Source of the DNA: an uncultured Arthrobacter sp. | GTDB taxonomy: Bacteria; Actinomycetota; Actinomycetes; Actinomycetales; Micrococcaceae | DNA length: 64,000 nt | Assembly (NCBI RefSeq): GCF_947493765.1 | Contig: NZ_CANLSZ010000002.1 | Span: 406,895 to 470,894, forward strand | Direction of reading: 5' to 3' | Part shown: piece after piece, positions 33,053-41,126 of the stretch | Numbering within the stretch: the first letter of the stretch is position 1 | Layout: each line of letters starts with the position of its first letter | Notes under the pieces: generated by a model | Database searches by the model: none | What the model was told of the DNA's origin: nothing | What the model saw: only the letters and a program-made list of their open reading frames with translations | Translations under genes and position numbers: made by a program

Positions 33053-34309
33053 ATGCCGGAACAGCTCTTCTCACTCGATTCCACCAAGGCGTTCAAGGAC
33101 CAGGAGAAGCTCGGCCACAATCGCTGGCACCCCGAGATCCCTCCCGTCGCGACGGTTAAGCGCGGCGACTCGTTCCGCGTGGACTGCCGGGAGTGGTTCG
33201 ACGGCGCCATCCACAACGACGACTCCGCGCAGGACATCCTCGACGCGCCCCTCCTCACGGTGCACACCCTCAGCGGACCGTTCGCCGTCGAGGGAGCCAA
33301 GCCCGGCGACCTCCTCGTGGTCGACATCCTGGACGTGGGACCGATCCCGCAGGAGGATTCGGGTCCGCTCGCCGGCCAGGGCTGGGGCTACACGGGCATC
33401 TTCTCGAAGAACAACGGCGGAAGTTTCCTCACCGATCAGTTCCCCGATGCGTACAAGGCCGTCTGGGACTTCAAGGGGCAGGTCGCCACCTCCCGGCACG
33501 TGCCCGGTGTGGCGTTCGAGGGGATCATCCATCCCGGCCTGATGGGGACCGCTCCGTCCGCGGAGCTCCTGGCCAAGTGGAACAAGCGCGAGGGTGACCT
33601 CATCGCCACGGACCCCCACCGTGTACCGCCGCTGGCCCTGCCTCCCGAGGCGGAGCACGCCATTCTCGGTGGCCTCCCGCGGGACCAGTGGGAGCGTGTC
33701 GGATCGGAGGCCGGCCGCACCGCCCCACCGCGCGAGAACGGCGGGAATCAGGACATCAAGAATCTGTCCAAGGGCACCCGCATCTTCTACCCCGTCTACG
33801 TGGACGGCGCCAACTTCTCCGTCGGCGATCTGCACTTCTCCCAGGGCGACGGCGAGATCACCTTCTGCGGCGGCATCGAGATGGGCGGATTCATCGACCT
33901 GGCCGTGGACGTGATCCCCGGCGGGATGGAGACGTACGGGGTCACGGAGAACGCCATCTTCATGCCCGGCCGGGTGGAGCCGCAGTTCAGCGAGTGGCTC
34001 GCGTTCTCCGGGACGTCCGTGACGCTCGAGGGCGAGCAGCGCTACCTGGACTCGCACCTGTCCTACCAGCGGGCCTGCCTCCACGCCATCGACTACCTCA
34101 CCAAGTTCGGGTACGCCCCGGAGCAGGCCTATCTGCTGCTGGGTGCGGCGCCCATCGAGGGCCGGCTCTCGGGCGTGGTGGACATCCCGAACTCCTGCTC
34201 CACCGTGTACCTGCCGACGGCGATGTTCGACTTCGACATCCGCCCCTCCGCCGCCGGACCCGTGCAGATCGACCCGGGGATCGGAGCGCCGCGGGCCGCG
34301 AACGGCTGA
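33053..34309 (+). CDS. fmdA: Formamidase (acetamidase/formamidase family)
   Basis: A 418-aa amidohydrolase that releases ammonia and formate from formamide or acts on short aliphatic amides. Characteristic stretches are DCREWFDG, PGDLLVVDILDVGP, HPGLMGTAPS, GGNQDIKNLSKG and SVGDLHFSQGDGEITFCGGIE, and the length is normal for FmdA. The ATG at 33053 follows AAGGAG. It forms a two-gene unit with fmdB, and is convergent to the homoprotocatechuate operon. Confidence 0.92.
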   Translation: MPEQLFSLDSTKAFKDQEKLGHNRWHPEIPPVATVKRGDSFRVDCREWFDGAIHNDDSAQDILDAPLLTVHTLSGPFAVEGAKPGDLLVVDILDVGPIPQEDSGPLAGQGWGYTGIFSKNNGGSFLTDQFPDAYKAVWDFKGQVATSRHVPGVAFEGIIHPGLMGTAPSAELLAKWNKREGDLIATDPHRVPPLALPPEAEHAILGGLPRDQWERVGSEAGRTAPPRENGGNQDIKNLSKGTRIFYPVYVDGANFSVGDLHFSQGDGEITFCGGIEMGGFIDLAVDVIPGGMETYGVTENAIFMPGRVEPQFSEWLAFSGTSVTLEGEQRYLDSHLSYQRACLHAIDYLTKFGYAPEQAYLLLGAAPIEGRLSGVVDIPNSCSTVYLPTAMFDFDIRPSAAGPVQIDPGIGAPRAANG

Positions 34310-34336
34310 CGGACGGGCGCGCCGATGCCCGGACGG

Positions 34337-35185
34337 TCAGTAACTCGCCGTGGTGCTGCTGTCCGACCTGCCGCCGTCCGACGTTCCACTGCCGGACGGG
34401 TCATCGCCCGGCGGCGGGACGAAGGCTGCGGCCAGGGCCTCGGATCCGCGGGCCAGCAGTGCGACGTCGGCACCCACGAGGATGAACCGGGCGCCGGCGT
34501 CGAGATAGCCGTTCGCCGTGGCAGGGGAGAAGGCATTGACACCCGCCGGTTTCCCGGCACGGTCCGCGGCCGCGAGGCAGTGCACGACGGCGGCCCGTAC
34601 GTCGTCGTGCTCCTGCTGTCCCAGCAGGCCCATGGACGCCGCGAGATCGGAGGGACCCACGAAGATCGCGTCAACGCCGTCGACCGCGAGGATGTCCTCC
34701 ACCGCTGCGACGGCCTCGGTCGACTCGATCTGCACCGTGACGCTGATGGTGGAGGCGGCGGCGGCGAGATAGTCGGGCGCCCTGTTCCACCGGGCAGCCC
34801 GGGCCAGTGCGGAGCCCACCCCGCGGACACCGGCCGGTGGATAGCGGGTCGCGGCGACGGCGGCCTCGGCGTCGGTCACGGAGTGGACCATCGGCACCAG
34901 CAGATTCTGCACGCCCAGGTCCAGGTACTGCTTGATGAGGACCGTGTCGTTGACCGGCGGCCGCACGAGGACCTGCACCGGGTAGCCGTGCACCGCCTGG
35001 AGCTGGGCGAGGATCGACTCGAGACCGTTGGGGCTGTGCTCGGCGTCGACGAGCAGCCAGTCGAGCCCGGCGCCGGCGCAGATCTCGGCCACGAGGGGGC
35101 TGGCGGAGCAGACCCACATGCCGGCGAGCGGCCGGTCCGCCGAGCCCAGTGCCTCGCGGAAGCTCTCTTCTAGTGGAAGTGGCAT
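34337..35185 (-). CDS. hpaI: 4-hydroxy-2-oxo-heptane-1,7-dioate aldolase
   Basis: A 282-aa class II HpcH/HpaI aldolase. Motifs DWLLVDAEHSPNGLESI, VLVRPPVNDTVLIKQYLD, QIESTEAV and DAIFVGPSDLAASMG contain the metal-binding Glu and Asp and the catalytic base region. It splits 4-hydroxy-2-oxoheptanedioate into pyruvate and succinate semialdehyde, the last step of homoprotocatechuate meta cleavage. It is the final gene of the operon and overlaps hpaH by 16 bp. The C-terminal 30 residues are Gly/Ser-rich and probably disordered. Confidence 0.9.
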   Translation of the reverse strand: MPLPLEESFREALGSADRPLAGMWVCSASPLVAEICAGAGLDWLLVDAEHSPNGLESILAQLQAVHGYPVQVLVRPPVNDTVLIKQYLDLGVQNLLVPMVHSVTDAEAAVAATRYPPAGVRGVGSALARAARWNRAPDYLAAAASTISVTVQIESTEAVAAVEDILAVDGVDAIFVGPSDLAASMGLLGQQEHDDVRAAVVHCLAAADRAGKPAGVNAFSPATANGYLDAGARFILVGADVALLARGSEALAAAFVPPPGDDPSGSGTSDGGRSDSSTTASY

Positions 35186-35955
35186 GTCACGGCTCCGAGG
35201 GGTCCGTAGTCGGCGTGGATGGTGTCGCCCTGGCCCACCCACAGCGGCCGGGTGAAGGACCCGGCGAGGATGGTGTCGCCGGCTTTCAATCCGTCCCCGT
35301 GGGCGGCGATCTTGTTGGCGAGCCAGTGCACGCCGGCCGCCGGGTGGTCCAGGACACCGGCAGCGACACCGGTCTCCTCCACCGTCTGGTTCTTGTACAG
35401 GATGGCGGAGATCCAGCGCAGATCGACGGCGTCGGGCCGTACCGGGCGCCCACCCAGCACCATCGCGCCCATGGCCGCGTTGTCGGCGATAGTGTCCACG
35501 ATGGTGCGGCCCTCCATCTCGATCCGTGAATCGAGGATCTCCAGCGCAGGCATCACGTAATCCGTCGCGTTGAGGACGTCCACGAGCGTGCAGCCCGGCC
35601 CGGTGAGGTCGCGGCTGAGTACGAACGCGAGCTCCACCTCGACGCGCGGGCGGGTGTAGCGGTGCCAGCCCACCGAGGCCCCGGTCTCGAGGACCATGTC
35701 GTCGAAGATGGCACCGTAGTCGGGCTCGGTGATGCCCGTGGCCTCCTGCATGGCCCGGGAGGTCAGACCGATCTTCCGACCCACGAGCGTGCGGCCCGCC
35801 TCCTCGTTCCGCGTGCGCCAGAGGCGCTGGACGGCGTAGGAGTCCTCCACGGTCATGTCCGGGTAGCGGGCGGTGAGCAGGGGGACGGGGGTGTGCGTGC
35901 GGGCGGCGTCGAGCAGTTCGTCGGCGATCCGGCTGATGGTGTGCTGATCGAGCAT
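35170..35955 (-). CDS. hpaH: 2-oxo-hept-4-ene-1,7-dioate hydratase
   Basis: A 261-aa member of the FAH/MhpD hydratase family. Characteristic elements are GRKIGLTSRAMQ, VEVELAFVLSRDL, MPALEILDSRI, VLDHPAAGVHWLANKIAAHG and AGSFTRPLWV, with acidic metal ligands (ExE in VEVELAF). It adds water to 2-oxohept-4-ene-1,7-dioate before HpaI cleavage. It lies between hpaD (33 bp) and hpaI (overlapping). Confidence 0.92.
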   Translation of the reverse strand: MLDQHTISRIADELLDAARTHTPVPLLTARYPDMTVEDSYAVQRLWRTRNEEAGRTLVGRKIGLTSRAMQEATGITEPDYGAIFDDMVLETGASVGWHRYTRPRVEVELAFVLSRDLTGPGCTLVDVLNATDYVMPALEILDSRIEMEGRTIVDTIADNAAMGAMVLGGRPVRPDAVDLRWISAILYKNQTVEETGVAAGVLDHPAAGVHWLANKIAAHGDGLKAGDTILAGSFTRPLWVGQGDTIHADYGPLGAVTCHFH

Positions 35956-35988
35956 GGGGGTGTCCTTGACCGGTCGGGGCGGGGAGTG

Positions 35989-37068
35989 TCAGAGCTGGGT
36001 GCCGAGCTTGAAGCCCTCGGGCGAGCCGTCGTCGTCGTTCCTCGTGTAGGAGAAGCCGTCGGCTCCCACGGTGACCGCCATCTCGCTGCGCTCGTCGCGT
36101 TCGGTGACGGATTGCGGGTTGCCGTCGAGATCGAGCACGAGCGAGGCCTCGGTGTACCAGGACGGTACGACCGGGTTGCCCCACCAGTCGCGGCGCTGGT
36201 TGTCGTGCACGTCCCACGTGATGGTCGGGTTGTCGGGGTCGCCCGTGTAGTAGTCCTGGCAGTAGATCTCGATGCGGTGATCGTCCGGATCCAGGATGTA
36301 CAGGTAGAACGCGTTCGAGACGCCATGGCGCCCCGGCCCACGTTCGATGCGGTCGCTGATCCGCAGCGCGCCCATCTTGTCGCAGATCTGGATGATGTTG
36401 TGCTTCTCGTGGGTGGCGAACGCGACGTGGTGCATGCGCGGGCCGTCGCCGCCGGTCAGGGCGGTGTCGTGGACCGTCTGCTTGCGGTGCATCCAGACCG
36501 CGTACGTGACACCGTCGGAGTCCTGGATGTCCTCCGACACGCGGAAACCCAGGTCCTCCAGATACGCCCGGCCCCGCGGTACGTCGGGCGTGACCTGGTT
36601 GAAGTGGTCGAGGCGCACCAGTTCCCCGGCGGAGTAGAGATCGTAGCGCTGGGTGAGGCGTTCCACGTGCTCCACGTCGTAGAAGAACTCGTACGGGAAG
36701 CCCAGCGGGTCCTCCACGCGGACCGAGTCGCCCACACCCTTCGTGAAGCCCTCCGCCCGGCGCTCGGTCCTGCAGCCCAGTTCCCGGTAGTACGCCTCCG
36801 CGGCGTCCACCTCCTCGGGGGACCGCACACGGTAGGCGAATGCGGCGACGGCGGCCACCGGACCCTTGCGCAGCACCAGGTTGTGGTGGATGAACTCCTC
36901 GAGGGAGCGCAGGTGGATCGCCTCGTCGTCCTCCTCCGTCACGTGCAGGCCGAGCACGTCCACGTAGAAGGCCCGGGAGCGGGCCAGATCGGTGACCACG
37001 ATCTCCATGTAGGCGCAGCGGACGATATCCGGTGCGGGGACGGAGGGCGTGGGGATGCGGTGGGCCAT
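35989..37068 (-). CDS. hpaD: 3,4-dihydroxyphenylacetate 2,3-dioxygenase (extradiol, VOC type)
   Basis: A 359-aa two-domain vicinal-oxygen-chelate dioxygenase. The catalytic C-terminal domain has HHVAFATHEKHN and DDHRIEIYCQDYY, giving iron or manganese ligands His, His and Glu. It opens the ring of homoprotocatechuate to 5-carboxymethyl-2-hydroxymuconate semialdehyde. The N-terminus VRCAYMEIVVTDLARSRAFY and length match actinobacterial (Arthrobacter/Brevibacterium-type) enzymes. The ATG at 37068 follows GGAGAG. Confidence 0.93.
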   Translation of the reverse strand: MAHRIPTPSVPAPDIVRCAYMEIVVTDLARSRAFYVDVLGLHVTEEDDEAIHLRSLEEFIHHNLVLRKGPVAAVAAFAYRVRSPEEVDAAEAYYRELGCRTERRAEGFTKGVGDSVRVEDPLGFPYEFFYDVEHVERLTQRYDLYSAGELVRLDHFNQVTPDVPRGRAYLEDLGFRVSEDIQDSDGVTYAVWMHRKQTVHDTALTGGDGPRMHHVAFATHEKHNIIQICDKMGALRISDRIERGPGRHGVSNAFYLYILDPDDHRIEIYCQDYYTGDPDNPTITWDVHDNQRRDWWGNPVVPSWYTEASLVLDLDGNPQSVTERDERSEMAVTVGADGFSYTRNDDDGSPEGFKLGTQL

Positions 37069-37127
37069 GGGATTCTCTCCTCGTCGAGCGAACGGGATCA
37101 GGTGAACGGGTTCAGCGGACGGATGGG

Positions 37128-38660
37128 TCAGGCGGTGGCGGCGGGGTCCGTGGCACCGAACTTCGGGGTGTGGACGGTACCGAGCGTGATGTGCACGGCC
37201 TGCTGGTCGGTGTAGAAGTCGATGGACCGGTAGCCGCCCTCGTGGCCGAGTCCCGAGGCCTTCACCCCGCCGAACGGGGTGCGCAGATCGCGGACGTTGT
37301 GGCTGTTGAGCCACACCATCCCGGCCTCCACGCTCTGCGCGAAGGTGTGGGCGCGGGTCAGGTCGTTCGTCCAGATGTACGCGGCGAGCCCGTACTTCGT
37401 GTTGTTGGCCAGCTCCAGGGCTTCGGCGTCGGTGTCGAACGGGGTGAGGGCGACGACGGGGCCGAAGATCTCCTCCTGGAAGATGCGTGCGTCGGGGGAC
37501 ACGTCGGCGAAGACCGTGGGTGCGATGTAGTTGCCGTGCGGCAGGTGGTCCGGGCGTCCGCCGCCGGCCAGCAGCGTCCCCTCGGTCTTCCCGATCTCCA
37601 CGTAGGAGGCCACCTTCTCGAAGTGTTCGGGGTGGACCAGGGCGCCCACCTCGGTGAGCGGATCGTGCGGGTCGCCGACGACGATCGTCTTGGCCCGCGC
37701 CGCGAACTTCTCGCAGAACTCGGCGTAGACGGAGCGTTCCACGAGGATGCGGGAGCCTGCCGTGCAGCGCTCGCCGTTGAGGGAGAAGACGCCGAAGAGC
37801 GCGGAGTCGATCGCGGCGTCGAGGTCGGCGTCCGCGAAGACCACGCAGGGCGACTTGCCGCCGAGCTCCATCGACAGGCCCTTCAGGCTCTCCGCGGCGT
37901 TCCGGAAGATGGTCTGGCCCGTGGTCGTCTCACCGGTGAAGGAGATCAATGGCACGTCCGGGTGCTTCACGAGGGCGTCCCCGGCCTCCTCGCCGAGCCC
38001 GTTGACCAGGTTGAACACGCCGTGGGGCAGCCCGGCGTCCCTGAAGATCCTCGCCCATAGCGACGCCGAGAGCGGGGTGAACTCGGCGGGCTTGAGGACC
38101 ACGGTGTTGCCCGTGGCGAGCGCCGGTGCGAGCTTCCACGACTCGAGCATGAACGGCGTGTTCCACGGCGTGATGAGCCCGGCCACGCCGATCGGCTTGC
38201 GGTTCACGTAGTTGATCTGTGCTCCGGGAACCTTCATGGCGTCGTCGAACTGGGCCACGATGAGATCGGCGAAGAAGCGGAAGTTCTCGGCCGCGCGGAG
38301 CGCCTGGCCGCGGGACTGGGTGATCGGCAGCCCGGTGTCGAAGGTCTCGAGTTCGGCGAGGCGGGACTCCTGGGCCTCGACGGCGTCGGCGATCCGGTTC
38401 AGCACGCGCGCCCGCTCACGTGGTTTCATGCGGGGCCAGGGTCCGTTGGTGAACGCCTCGCGCGCTGCGGCGACGGCGGCGTCGATGTCCTCCTGCCGGC
38501 CCGCGGCCGCGGTGGCGTAGGTGGTGTTGGACACCGGGTCGAGGACCTCGAACGTGGCACCGCCGACCGAGTCGACGAACTCGCCGTCGATGTAGTGCTG
38601 GAGATGCGTGGGCAGGTCCTCGGGGACGTAGTGCGTGCGGGTGTCGGGCGAGGTGGTCAT
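37128..38660 (-). CDS. hpaE: 5-carboxymethyl-2-hydroxymuconate semialdehyde dehydrogenase
   Basis: A 510-aa aldehyde dehydrogenase. Signature motifs MELGGKSPCVVFADAD (catalytic Glu) and NGERCTAGSRILV (catalytic Cys) are intact, as is TPWNTPFMLESWKLAPALATG. It oxidises the ring-cleavage semialdehyde with NAD+. The start overlaps the GntR stop (ATGA) with AAGGAG upstream, so the regulator and hpaE are translationally coupled. Confidence 0.93.
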   Translation of the reverse strand: MTTSPDTRTHYVPEDLPTHLQHYIDGEFVDSVGGATFEVLDPVSNTTYATAAAGRQEDIDAAVAAAREAFTNGPWPRMKPRERARVLNRIADAVEAQESRLAELETFDTGLPITQSRGQALRAAENFRFFADLIVAQFDDAMKVPGAQINYVNRKPIGVAGLITPWNTPFMLESWKLAPALATGNTVVLKPAEFTPLSASLWARIFRDAGLPHGVFNLVNGLGEEAGDALVKHPDVPLISFTGETTTGQTIFRNAAESLKGLSMELGGKSPCVVFADADLDAAIDSALFGVFSLNGERCTAGSRILVERSVYAEFCEKFAARAKTIVVGDPHDPLTEVGALVHPEHFEKVASYVEIGKTEGTLLAGGGRPDHLPHGNYIAPTVFADVSPDARIFQEEIFGPVVALTPFDTDAEALELANNTKYGLAAYIWTNDLTRAHTFAQSVEAGMVWLNSHNVRDLRTPFGGVKASGLGHEGGYRSIDFYTDQQAVHITLGTVHTPKFGATDPAATA

Positions 38661-39364
38661 GGTGTCTCCTTGCTGGGGTCTGCACTGTGGTCAGCAGTGG
38701 GATCTGTGCCGGTGAGGGCGAGATAGGCGTCGAGGGTGGTGCTGCGGTGGAGGCGGGCGGCACGCTCGACGTCGTCGGCCGCGGCTCCCGAGGCGATGAG
38801 TTCGAGCAGCGCGTCGTGTTCCCGGACGGACTCTCGGGCCCGTCCCGGGACGAAGCGGAAGGTCGAGGCGCGCAGGGAGGCGAGGCGGTCCCAGCCCCGG
38901 TGGACGAGATCCAGGATGTGCGGGTTCGGGCAGTTCTCGAACAGGATCCCGTGGAAGTCCCGGTTGAGCCGTGTGAACCGCACCGGGTCGAAGTCCTCGA
39001 GGCAGGCACGCATCTGTTCGTTCACGGCGCGGGCCCGGGCGATGTCCGCAGCGCCGATCAGGGGGGAGGAGAGCGCTGTCGCCGCGCCCTCGAGGATGCT
39101 GAGCGTCTGCATCGTGTAGAGGTACTCGGTGGGATCGATGCCGGCGACCGTGGCGCCGACGTTGCGCTCGAAGCTCACCAGACCCTCGGCCTCGAGGCGC
39201 CTGATGGCCTCGCGGACGGGGACCACGCTCACCCCCAGGTCGTCGGCGATCCTCCCGAGGACCAGGCGGTACCCGGGGGAGTAGCTGCCGTCGACGATCC
39301 TCGCCTTCACAGCGGCGTAGGCCTGCTCCGATTTGCTGCCGGTTCCCGTCGCGGTGCTACCCAC
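38657..39364 (-). CDS. GntR family regulator (FCD/FadR type) of the hpa operon
   Basis: A 235-aa protein with an N-terminal GntR winged helix (about 10-75, with YRLVLGRIADDLGVSVVPVR then EAIRRLEAEGLVS) and a C-terminal all-helical FCD ligand domain (about 85-225, with metal-binding type His positions in RDFHGIL). The GTG at 39364 is preferred because GGGAGGACGG lies just before it; it then overlaps the hpaG stop by 8 bp. An ATG at 39400 is an alternative. Being inside the operon, it probably autoregulates it in response to a pathway acid. Confidence 0.85.
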   Translation of the reverse strand: MGSTATGTGSKSEQAYAAVKARIVDGSYSPGYRLVLGRIADDLGVSVVPVREAIRRLEAEGLVSFERNVGATVAGIDPTEYLYTMQTLSILEGAATALSSPLIGAADIARARAVNEQMRACLEDFDPVRFTRLNRDFHGILFENCPNPHILDLVHRGWDRLASLRASTFRFVPGRARESVREHDALLELIASGAAADDVERAARLHRSTTLDAYLALTGTDPTADHSADPSKETP

Positions 39365-40847
39365 CCGTCCTCCCGGCGTCGTGCCTCTGCTGTTCCTCAT
39401 GCTGGCGTTCCTCGTACCGGGCCCGCCACTGTGCGTTCATCGGGTAGAGGCCGTCCACGCCGTGCCCCTCGGAGACCATCTGCGCGATGAACACCTCCTC
39501 GCGTTCCTGGGCGAGGGCGTCGTCGGCCACACTCTCCGCGAGTGCCGGGGGGATCACGAGGATGCCGTCGGCGTCGGCCACGATGATGTCCCCGGGCTGC
39601 ACGGTGGTCCCGCCGCACGCGATGGTGAGATCGGTGTCCCAGGGCACGTGCTTCCTGCCGAGGACGGCCGGGTGCGGGTTCGCGAACCAGGTGGGGATCT
39701 CCATGGCCGCCACTGCGGCGTAGTCCCGGACCCCGCCGTCGGTGATGATCGCGGCAGCTCCGCGGACCTGCGCCCGCAGGGCCAGGATGTCCCCGATGGT
39801 CCCGGTACCCTTCTCCCCGCGGGCCTCCATGACGAGGATCTCGCCCTCGCCCACGGTGTCGATGGCGCGCTTCTGCGCGTTGAAACCGCCGCCGTGGGTC
39901 TTGAACAGGTCCTCCCGGTTGGGGACGTAGCGGAGGGTCCTGGCGATCCCGACGACGCGGTGCTCGGGCCGGGTGGCCTGCAGCCCGTCGATGCTGACGT
40001 TGTTCAGGCCGCGCTTGCGCAGCTGGGAGGACAGGGTGGCGGTGGCGACCTGCTCGAGCTTCGCCTTCAGCTCGGCGCCGAGCCCGCGGGTGGACGCCGG
40101 CAGGCCGGCGGCCTCGCGGGACCCGTAGGCTTCCTCGCGCTGGGCGTCGTCGGCCTTCGGCTGCGCACCGAACTCCGCGAGCGGCGTCCGGCCCTCGACC
40201 ACGCGGGTGGACAGGCGGCCGGTCGAGACCGTACCGCCGGTATCGGTGACCTCGATCTCGATCGTGTCGCCGGGGCGGGCGACCGACGCGCCGGCCGGTG
40301 TCCCGGTGAGGATGATGTCGCCCTGCTCGAGCGTCAGCAGCTGGGACAGGTCCGCGAGCAGCCGGGAGAAGGGGAAGAGCAGATCCTCGGTCGTGTCGTC
40401 CTGGACCACCTCGCCGTTGTGCCAGGTGCGGATGCGGAGTCGGGCGGGATCCACGGAGTCCGCGGGGATGAGACCGGGGCCCACCGGGGTGAAGCCGTCG
40501 CCGCCCTTCGAGCGCAGGTTCGAGCCCTTGTCCGCGTACCGGAGGTCGTAGACGCCGAGATCGTTGCTCGCGGTGACCCACGCGACGTGCCGCCAGGCGT
40601 CCGCAGGATCCATCCGCCGGCCCGGTGTCCCGATCACCAGGGCGATCTCACCCTCGAAGCCGAGCAGCTCGCACCCCACTGGGCGCTCGACGGTCGCCCC
40701 CGAGAGGGCGAGCGAGGAGGGTGGCTTGAGGAAGTAGGAGGGCTGGGCCGGTGTGCGGCCGCGCTGGGCGGCGCGGCTCGGGTAGTTGATGTGCACGGCG
40801 ATGACCTTGCGGGTCGCCTGCAGGGTTGCATGATCCAGCTGTTCCAC
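39357..40847 (-). CDS. hpaG: HpaG-type isomerase/decarboxylase fused to an RraA/HMG-aldolase-like domain
   Basis: A 496-aa fusion. Residues about 1-235 are a fumarylacetoacetate-hydrolase fold (GCELLGFEGEIALVIG, ASNDLGVYDLRYADKG, GDIILTGTPAG), the type that isomerises and decarboxylates 5-carboxymethyl-2-hydroxymuconate (HpaG). Residues about 265-485 are an RraA / 4-hydroxy-4-methyl-2-oxoglutarate aldolase-like domain (ATATLSSQLRKRG, RGEKGTGTIGDILALRAQVRG, IITDGGVRDYAAV), normally a metal-dependent aldolase/decarboxylase. The usual HpaG is two FAH domains, so here the decarboxylase half may have been replaced by RraA. First gene of the operon; GTG start after GAGGAGC. Confidence 0.86.
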   Translation of the reverse strand: MEQLDHATLQATRKVIAVHINYPSRAAQRGRTPAQPSYFLKPPSSLALSGATVERPVGCELLGFEGEIALVIGTPGRRMDPADAWRHVAWVTASNDLGVYDLRYADKGSNLRSKGGDGFTPVGPGLIPADSVDPARLRIRTWHNGEVVQDDTTEDLLFPFSRLLADLSQLLTLEQGDIILTGTPAGASVARPGDTIEIEVTDTGGTVSTGRLSTRVVEGRTPLAEFGAQPKADDAQREEAYGSREAAGLPASTRGLGAELKAKLEQVATATLSSQLRKRGLNNVSIDGLQATRPEHRVVGIARTLRYVPNREDLFKTHGGGFNAQKRAIDTVGEGEILVMEARGEKGTGTIGDILALRAQVRGAAAIITDGGVRDYAAVAAMEIPTWFANPHPAVLGRKHVPWDTDLTIACGGTTVQPGDIIVADADGILVIPPALAESVADDALAQEREEVFIAQMVSEGHGVDGLYPMNAQWRARYEERQHEEQQRHDAGRTGG

Positions 40848-41001
40848 GCATGCTCCTCATCGAGTACAAAATCGTATATGAAGTGTAGGAAGCATTCCGC
40901 ATCCCGTCAAGGGTCCAGGCGTTGCCTTCATATCCGCATCAGGCACCCTTGCCCGTGTGTCCCCGATCACCTACGCTTGCGGAGCGATAGTAGAACGCTC
41001 C

Positions 41002-41016
41002 GTTCGATTATCGAAC
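41002..41016. promoter_or_regulatory. IclR-type operator palindrome
   Basis: GTTCGAT-T-ATCGAAC, a perfect 7-bp-arm palindrome. It closely resembles the operator GTTCGATAATCGCAC described for PcaR, an IclR-family regulator of aromatic catabolism. The IclR gene of this locus follows the monooxygenase it would control. Confidence 0.65.
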
Positions 41017-41052
41017 TGCGAGCCACTCGATGCGGGCCGCACCGCTCGAGCG

Positions 41053-41094
41053 GCACCATCCAATCCGCACCATTCAGGCCGCACGATTCAGGCC
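41053..41094 (+). repeat. Three 14-bp tandem repeats before the monooxygenase gene
   Basis: GCACCATCCAATCC, GCACCATTCAGGCC and GCACGATTCAGGCC lie head to tail between the palindrome and the ribosome site. They may be an additional regulator site or a recent duplication. Confidence 0.65.
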
Positions 41095-41126
41095 GAGCCT
41101 TGACCACGACGACGTGAGGACAGCGC

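Larger units (their letters stand above)
40848..41126. promoter_or_regulatory. Divergent control region between hpa operon and aromatic monooxygenase
   Basis: Near the hpa side, TACAAAATCGTATA (about 40865-40878) overlaps a minus-strand -10 TACGAT and is a candidate GntR site. Near the centre GGAGCG-N9-CGCTCC (40981-41001) abuts the perfect palindrome at 41002-41016. Three 14-bp tandem repeats occupy 41053-41094. No gene is seen. Confidence 0.6.

Noticed and set aside
39397..40581. Long Arg/Gly-rich open frames opposite or alongside hpa genes
   Set aside because: They are shadow frames of high-GC coding sequence with no family resemblance or ribosome sites.
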